A DNA stretch of 9,042 nt from Firmicutes bacterium UBA5500 (GTDB lineage: Bacteria; Bacillota; UBA994; UBA5500). Every line of letters starts with the position of its first letter. Within the stretch, counting starts at the first letter, position 1. The notes beneath the pieces are model-generated. The model worked only from the letters and a program-made list of their open reading frames with translations. It was not told the origin of the DNA and did not search any database. The stretch spans positions 3,310 to 12,351 of the forward strand of contig DIPA01000030.1 of the NCBI GenBank assembly GCA_002427055.1, given 5' to 3'. Positions 5,958-9,042 of this stretch are shown here, one piece after another. The translations under genes were made by a program, and so were the position numbers.

Positions 5958-6218
5958 ATGATGACTATTCAGGAACTTGAGGACAAGGTATGGGTACAGG
6001 ATAATATACGTATAGTGGTAAGGGCCGCTGTAAATACCCAAATTGGAGATTATAATTATGAAAGAGCGGCGCAGGATAATTGGAGAGTTACCGAATTCAT
6101 CAATAAACGATTATATAATATTTTGAACAGCCTGGAGGTTGTCGTCATAATGGGTAATGGCGAACAAGCCCATGGTGCAAATTTGTTGCGTTCGGTTCGT
6201 AGTTCTTACAAAATCTGA
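5958..6218 (+). CDS. hypothetical protein, 86 aa, unrecognised
   Basis: The reading frame begins ATGATG, with an ideal AAGGAGG site at 5944-5950, seven bases before the first ATG. The product is soluble, with no membrane segment or signal peptide. It reads as a small alpha/beta protein: helix (IQELEDKVW), strand (NIRIVVRAA), a polar loop with DYNYERAAQDNW, helix (RVTEFINKRLYNILNSL), strand (EVVVIMGNG), then EQAHGANLLRSVRSSY. I do not recognise the family and assign no function. The stop lies at the start of sequence that looks like insertion-element end DNA (TGACCCTTTGGGG), so the last residues might have been altered by the neighbouring insertion. It is preceded by two hairpins and followed by decayed genes. 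Confidence 0.65.
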   Translation: MMTIQELEDKVWVQDNIRIVVRAAVNTQIGDYNYERAAQDNWRVTEFINKRLYNILNSLEVVVIMGNGEQAHGANLLRSVRSSYKI

Positions 6219-6316
6219 CCCTTTGGGGACGGTTTGGAGTGACCCCCCTAGAGGTGTACACTGAGGGGACGGTTAACTAAGCTGTTTTTTAGCTACTTAA
6301 CCGCGTCTCTTTGTAG

Positions 6317-6347
6317 GCTCTAGGGGGCATGCCCCCTAGAGCTTTTT
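6317..6347 (+). terminator. perfect 26-bp palindrome with T-tract inside the transposase
   Basis: GCTCTAGGGGG (6317-6327), loop CATG, CCCCCTAGAGC (6332-6342), then TTTTT G. The plus strand has the exact form of a strong intrinsic terminator, yet the minus strand codes for transposase residues KALGGMPPRAY. Its likely role is to stop transcription entering the element from outside. Confidence 0.65.
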
Positions 6348-6738
6348 GCGGTCTATGGTTGATGTAGTAGTGCATGTATTCCTCAATGATTTGCTTTACA
6401 TCATTCTGATCTCTGAGCCTTCTTTTCATTAAATGGATGGTCTCACATTTGAAGTGACTGAAAAAGCTCTCGGCCTTGGCGTTGTCCCAGCAGTTCCCTT
6501 TCCTGGGCATGCTTTGCGTGACTTTTACTCTCTTAATAAATCAACATAATCATTACACGTAAATTGCACGCCTTGATCGCTATGGATGATGCTGCCTTGC
6601 AGAGAAACCCTCCTAGACAACACTCTGATGGTGTCTAAACTTAGGCTTCTGTCTTGGGTGTCGCTGACTTTCCAAGCCACGGGTTCGTTATTGAATAGAT
6701 CAATCACCGTACAAAGGTACACCATCTTCCGCTGTGTG

Positions 6739-6756
6739 GGTATGTCCGGTATGTCC
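6739..6756. repeat. 9-bp tandem duplication at the IS/fragment junction
   Basis: GGTATGTCC occurs twice head to tail (6739-6747 and 6748-6756), exactly where transposase similarity gives way to the plus-strand O-antigen-ligase-like fragment. On the minus strand it reads DIPDIPT where the family usually has DITYIPT, so it may also be native coding sequence. Confidence 0.5.
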
Positions 6757-6757
6757 C

Positions 6758-6937
6758 TTTGACAGTGGCCGAGTACGTATATGGGGATATGCTTGGGATA
6801 TTGCTAAAGATCATTTCATAACAGGTGTAGGGTTTTATACAGGCGTAGATCTGGCAATGCCGCTCTTGATGTCTAATATGAAACAATTGGAGGCTAACTA
6901 CGATAGGGCTCATAGGCACGTTAATGCCCCCACATAG
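6758..6937 (+). pseudogene. fragment resembling O-antigen ligase (Wzy_C family)
   Basis: Sixty codons in one frame. FDSGRVRIWGYAWDIAKDHFITGVGF matches the well-known segment of O-antigen ligases and polymerases (SGRxxIWxxAxxxxKDHPxxGVGxG). The following DRAH would correspond to the conserved AHN motif, but the frame then ends. Neither the membrane helices before this segment nor those after it are present. The 5' side is cut off by the insertion-element remnant at about 6757. It was probably part of a surface-polysaccharide polymerase or ligase gene. Identification is from the motif only. Confidence 0.5.
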
Positions 6938-7000
6938 CTAGCGTTCTGCCTGCCCGTTATACATTCACGAGCTGTTTCGAAGCATCTCATATGTGCTTCG

Positions 7001-7310
7001 GTGGTGAAAGTACTATTTGATCTTAGAGTCGTAGATACATATAAACTTGAAGCCGTTTTTAGAGAGTATCAGAAACAATTGCCAAACGACGAGTTGCTCT
7101 GGGGCTTAGTTAGCTTTTGGAATGAGCGCAATGTACATGGTTGTAACCTTGTAGGGTACAGGGATTGTAAAAGTAGATCCTTTCGGCCAGCCAGGTGCAG
7201 AGGCATATAAGACCAATATCTTTGGGTTACTAGATAAGTCTGGGTATGAAGAGGTAGCCAGAAAAGAAGCAGCAACTACTAGTGTGAGTAACTTAGAGAG
7301 AGCTCGCTAG
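7001..7310 (+). pseudogene. decayed C-terminus resembling glucose-6-phosphate isomerase
   Basis: The frame from 7001 runs through LPNDELLWGLVSF. At the TTTT run (7115-7118) a one-base shift leads into FGMSAMYMVVTL, then a TAG at 7152-7154 (plausibly a mutated CAG), then [33 protein letters not shown] and a stop at 7308-7310. The [13 protein letters not shown] block resembles the family signature near the C-terminus (NPFDQPGVEAYK). Pgi interconverts glucose- and fructose-6-phosphate. One frameshift, one nonsense codon and the missing N-terminal three-quarters mean it is dead. Its end is 20 bases before the murJ start, so the two may once have been an operon. The left limit of similarity is unclear. 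Confidence 0.5.
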
Positions 7311-7330
7311 TCGAGTTGGGGAGGACGCTT

Positions 7331-8890
7331 ATGGGTAAGAGTGGACAAGGGGTGGCGCGTGCCGCCACCGTTATCATGCTTATTTCTGTGCTTGGCAAGC
7401 TGATCGGCTTTGCACGGGAGCAGGTAATAGCCAGCCAGTTTGGTGCGACGGAGTTAACAGATGCTTTTGTGGCGGCCTGGACGGTACCGCAGATGCTGAT
7501 TGGTGTGATTGCAGGTGCCATTGGCACAGCTCTTCTACCTGTCTTTATGCAGTACATGGGGGAGCAAGATAAGAGGCAGGGTTTGGGTTTGCTGGGGGTA
7601 ACCCTGCACCTAACAGCTTTGCTGTTGATTATAGCTAGTGGCGTGGCATTTGTGGCTGCACCGTGGATTACCAAACTGCTCGTACCAGATTTTGGCCCCG
7701 AGCAGCAAGCCCTTACAGCAGCAATGCTCAGGGTCATGTTACCTGGGGTGCTGCTATCTGGCCTGGCTACTTTGTTTGTTTTTGTACTGAATTCGTTCAA
7801 GCGTTTTGCCTGGTCGGCACTAGCACCTTTGATGATGAACATAGGGATTATAGCAACTACACTGTTGCTAAAAGATCGCTTGGGGATTGTCGGTTTGGGT
7901 TGGGCATGGCTGCTAGGCATGACCTTGCAGTTCTGCTTCTTGTTTTGGCAGGTGAAAAGGACTGAGGTGAATCTAAATGTGAAGGCTAGTTTACGGCACC
8001 CAGGCGTGAAACAGGTGCTGGTTTTGGCGCTGCCGATGATGGTAGGCGCGCTATTTGGCCAGGTGCATTTGTTTGTGGATAAGGGCTTAGCGTCTGGTCT
8101 AGATGCGGGCAGTATTGCGGCATTGAACTATGCCACAAAATTGGCACAGTTGCCTGTAGGAATTTTCGTTACGGCTTTGGCCACGGCCATTTACCCTACT
8201 TTGGCGGAATACGCTGGCCGAGGTGATAAGGCAGGGTTGGCAAATGCTGCTGGTTCAGGTGTAAGGTTGCTATCTTTGGTGATGCTGCCGGCAGCCGTGG
8301 GGCTCTTTGTGTTACGGGTACCCATTGTACGCTTGGTTTTTGAGCGAGGTAGCTTTGATGCAGGTGCAACCCAACTGACTGCCACAGCTTTAGCTTTCTA
8401 CTCTTTGGGGTTGTTGGGGGTAGCCAACATTCAAATTCTTAGCAGGGCCTTTTATTCACTGCAAGATTCATTTACTCCGGTGAAGGTGAACATAGGGGCA
8501 GCTCTAGTGAATATTGCCCTAGCTATAGTATTGGTTAAGCCGCTGGGGCATGGGGGCATAGCGCTGGCCAATTCCTTAGCCGTGCTCGGCAACATGGTTT
8601 GCCTGGTTTGGCTGCTGAGGAACAAGACGGGGCAAGGCTTAGGCTTTGTCACTAGTGTAGCTAGAATTGCGGCGGCCTCTGGCATTATGGGCGGTGTGGT
8701 ATACATGCTATACCCTAGGCTAGTCGGGCTAGGTCAGATCATCTCCCTCGGGCTAGCAGTAGGAGTGGGCGTAATCGTTTACCTAGCGCTGGTGGCTGTG
8801 CTGGGCGTGGAAGAGCTAAGCCAGATTGTGGAGTTGGTAAGGAAGCGCCTGGGGCGGGGCATTAGGTCTGAGCATCAGGCCGCGAGTTAA
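7331..8890 (+). CDS. murJ: MurJ lipid II flippase
   Basis: A 519-aa MOP-superfamily membrane protein that flips lipid II across the cytoplasmic membrane for peptidoglycan synthesis. The length is typical and the hydropathy fits about 14 helices. Recognisable blocks are ATVIMLISVLGKLIGFAREQ (residues 12-31, with the conserved GFAR, Arg29), FGATELTDAFVAAWTVPQML (37-56, conserved Asp44), LPVFMQYMGE, and the signature region LFVDKGLASGLDAGSIAALN followed by YATKLAQLPVGIF and AIYPTLAEYAGRGD. Start ATG 7331 is preceded by GGGGAGG (7317-7323); a TTG at 7316 is in frame but lies before that site. The acidic/basic tail RKRLGRGIRSEHQAAS follows the last helix. The sequence is intact, with no frameshift. 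In spore formers extra MurJ/MviN-like paralogues exist, so this may not be the only copy. Confidence 0.93.
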   Translation: MGKSGQGVARAATVIMLISVLGKLIGFAREQVIASQFGATELTDAFVAAWTVPQMLIGVIAGAIGTALLPVFMQYMGEQDKRQGLGLLGVTLHLTALLLIIASGVAFVAAPWITKLLVPDFGPEQQALTAAMLRVMLPGVLLSGLATLFVFVLNSFKRFAWSALAPLMMNIGIIATTLLLKDRLGIVGLGWAWLLGMTLQFCFLFWQVKRTEVNLNVKASLRHPGVKQVLVLALPMMVGALFGQVHLFVDKGLASGLDAGSIAALNYATKLAQLPVGIFVTALATAIYPTLAEYAGRGDKAGLANAAGSGVRLLSLVMLPAAVGLFVLRVPIVRLVFERGSFDAGATQLTATALAFYSLGLLGVANIQILSRAFYSLQDSFTPVKVNIGAALVNIALAIVLVKPLGHGGIALANSLAVLGNMVCLVWLLRNKTGQGLGFVTSVARIAAASGIMGGVVYMLYPRLVGLGQIISLGLAVGVGVIVYLALVAVLGVEELSQIVELVRKRLGRGIRSEHQAAS

Positions 8891-8900
8891 CTCTTGGCAT

Positions 8901-9042
8901 TCAACTAGTAGCTCCAGTTTCCTCATCTTCTGTCTGCTTTTCAAGATGGTTGGCGATTTTTAGCCATACCCCTCACCCCCGGGTAAGGAGAAACCCCACC
9001 CCTTGCCCATAGCCCCTGGAGCTTCAACACTTCGAAGACATG
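8901..9042 (-). pseudogene. second, degenerate copy of the small ORF seen at 1108-1323 (runs off right edge)
   Basis: The minus-strand frame entering from the right edge reads HVFEVLKLQGLWARGGVSPYPGVRGMAKNRQPS and then meets TGA. Shifting one base just past that point continues EKQTEDEETGATS and a TGA at 8901-8903. The ORF at 1108-1323 has the same order: NAFE, VRGITRN, then GKKTGHEKTGVSS and TGA. Shared features are xxFE, VRG[IM][TA][RK]N and the tail xK[KQ]TxxExTGx[ST]S-stop. At the DNA level 33 of 44 bases match over 8899-8942 versus 1106-1149, and 20 of 25 over 8953-8977 versus 1156-1180. The extra base and an 11-codon insertion suggest decay. The rest of the gene lies outside the window. 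Function unknown. Confidence 0.5.

Larger units (their letters stand above)
6255..6757 (-). mobile_element. IS3-family insertion sequence remnant
   Basis: Only the 3' two-thirds of a transposase gene and one element end remain. Neither the regulatory first ORF nor the N-terminus of the transposase ORF is present. The low-coordinate end is uncertain. TGTACACTGAGGGG at 6255 could be the terminal repeat, or the element could start at TGACCC (6216). The high-coordinate end is a break, where the sequence passes directly into an unrelated plus-strand fragment near 6757. No matching terminal repeat or target duplication was seen. Confidence 0.7.
6289..6757 (-). pseudogene. IS3-family transposase (OrfB), truncated and frameshifted
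   Basis: The transposase would cut and join DNA ends through a DDE catalytic core. Two frames carry it. About 6525-6757 gives DIPTQRKMVYLCTVIDLFNNEPVAW, with the first catalytic Asp in VIDLF and the second in IIHSDQGVQFT. About 6289-6530 gives QSMPRKGNCWDNAKAESFFSHFK, with the catalytic Glu in AKAESFF, and then the typical end NHRPQKALGGMPPRAYKE. A one-base deletion near 6527 separates them; restoring it places exactly 35 residues between the second Asp and the Glu (DD35E). About the first 100 residues of OrfB are missing. The copy cannot be active. Confidence 0.85.

Noticed and set aside
6978..7000. CGAAGCA/TGCTTCG inverted repeat
   Set aside because: A 7-bp stem with a 9-base loop and no T-run, inside decayed sequence; it is easily expected by chance.
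7279..7920. Long open frame (213 codons) antisense to murJ
   Set aside because: It lies opposite a well-supported gene, has no ribosome binding site, and its Ser/Pro/Thr/Ala-rich composition is what the reverse of a hydrophobic protein gives.
1..9042. CRISPR arrays, tRNA or rRNA genes
   Set aside because: No regularly spaced short repeats and no tRNA- or rRNA-like conserved segments were seen on either strand by eye.

Overview
The window looks like chromosome from an endospore-forming, Gram-positive member of the Bacillota, probably Clostridia-like. The support is a spore protease gene (gpr) at the left edge, a sigma-G-type promoter in front of its operon, an S-layer-homology (SLH) surface protein, frequent GTG/TTG starts and strong AGGAGG ribosome binding sites. 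No genus can be fixed from the sequence.

Layout, left to right. (1) Positions 1-671, minus strand: a two-gene unit, a small 'phage holin family' membrane protein followed by gpr. The two are joined by an overlapping TAGTG stop/start and preceded by a candidate forespore promoter. gpr runs off the left edge. (2) 751-1056, plus strand: rpsT (ribosomal protein S20), divergent from the gpr unit, closed by a textbook bidirectional terminator. (3) 1108-1783, minus strand: an XRE-family repressor and a 71-codon small ORF that may be an excisionase-like remnant. A diverged relative of this ORF lies at the right edge of the window (8901-9042). (4) 1784-2166: control region with a near-consensus sigma-A promoter on the plus strand. 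Two copies of a palindrome sit exactly 63 bp apart, one inside the promoter spacer, and a separate 7-bp inverted repeat lies near the XRE start. (5) 2167-5717: a very large secreted SLH surface protein, split into two frames by an apparent one-base deletion near 3221-3229. (6) 5718-5957: two adjacent hairpins, then an unrecognised 86-aa gene (5958-6218). (7) 6219-7310: a gene graveyard. It holds a 5'-truncated and frameshifted IS3-family transposase, a fragment that looks like O-antigen ligase, and a decayed C-terminus resembling glucose-6-phosphate isomerase. (8) 7331-8890: intact murJ, the lipid II flippase gene. (9) 8891-9042: the second copy of the small-ORF repeat.

The housekeeping genes (gpr, rpsT, murJ) are intact as far as they are visible. 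The segment between rpsT and murJ is accessory. A likely reading is that the XRE regulator controls the divergent SLH surface protein through the paired palindromes, with surface-polysaccharide and sugar genes decaying to its right. This regulatory link is inferred from arrangement only. No CRISPR array, tRNA or rRNA was seen.
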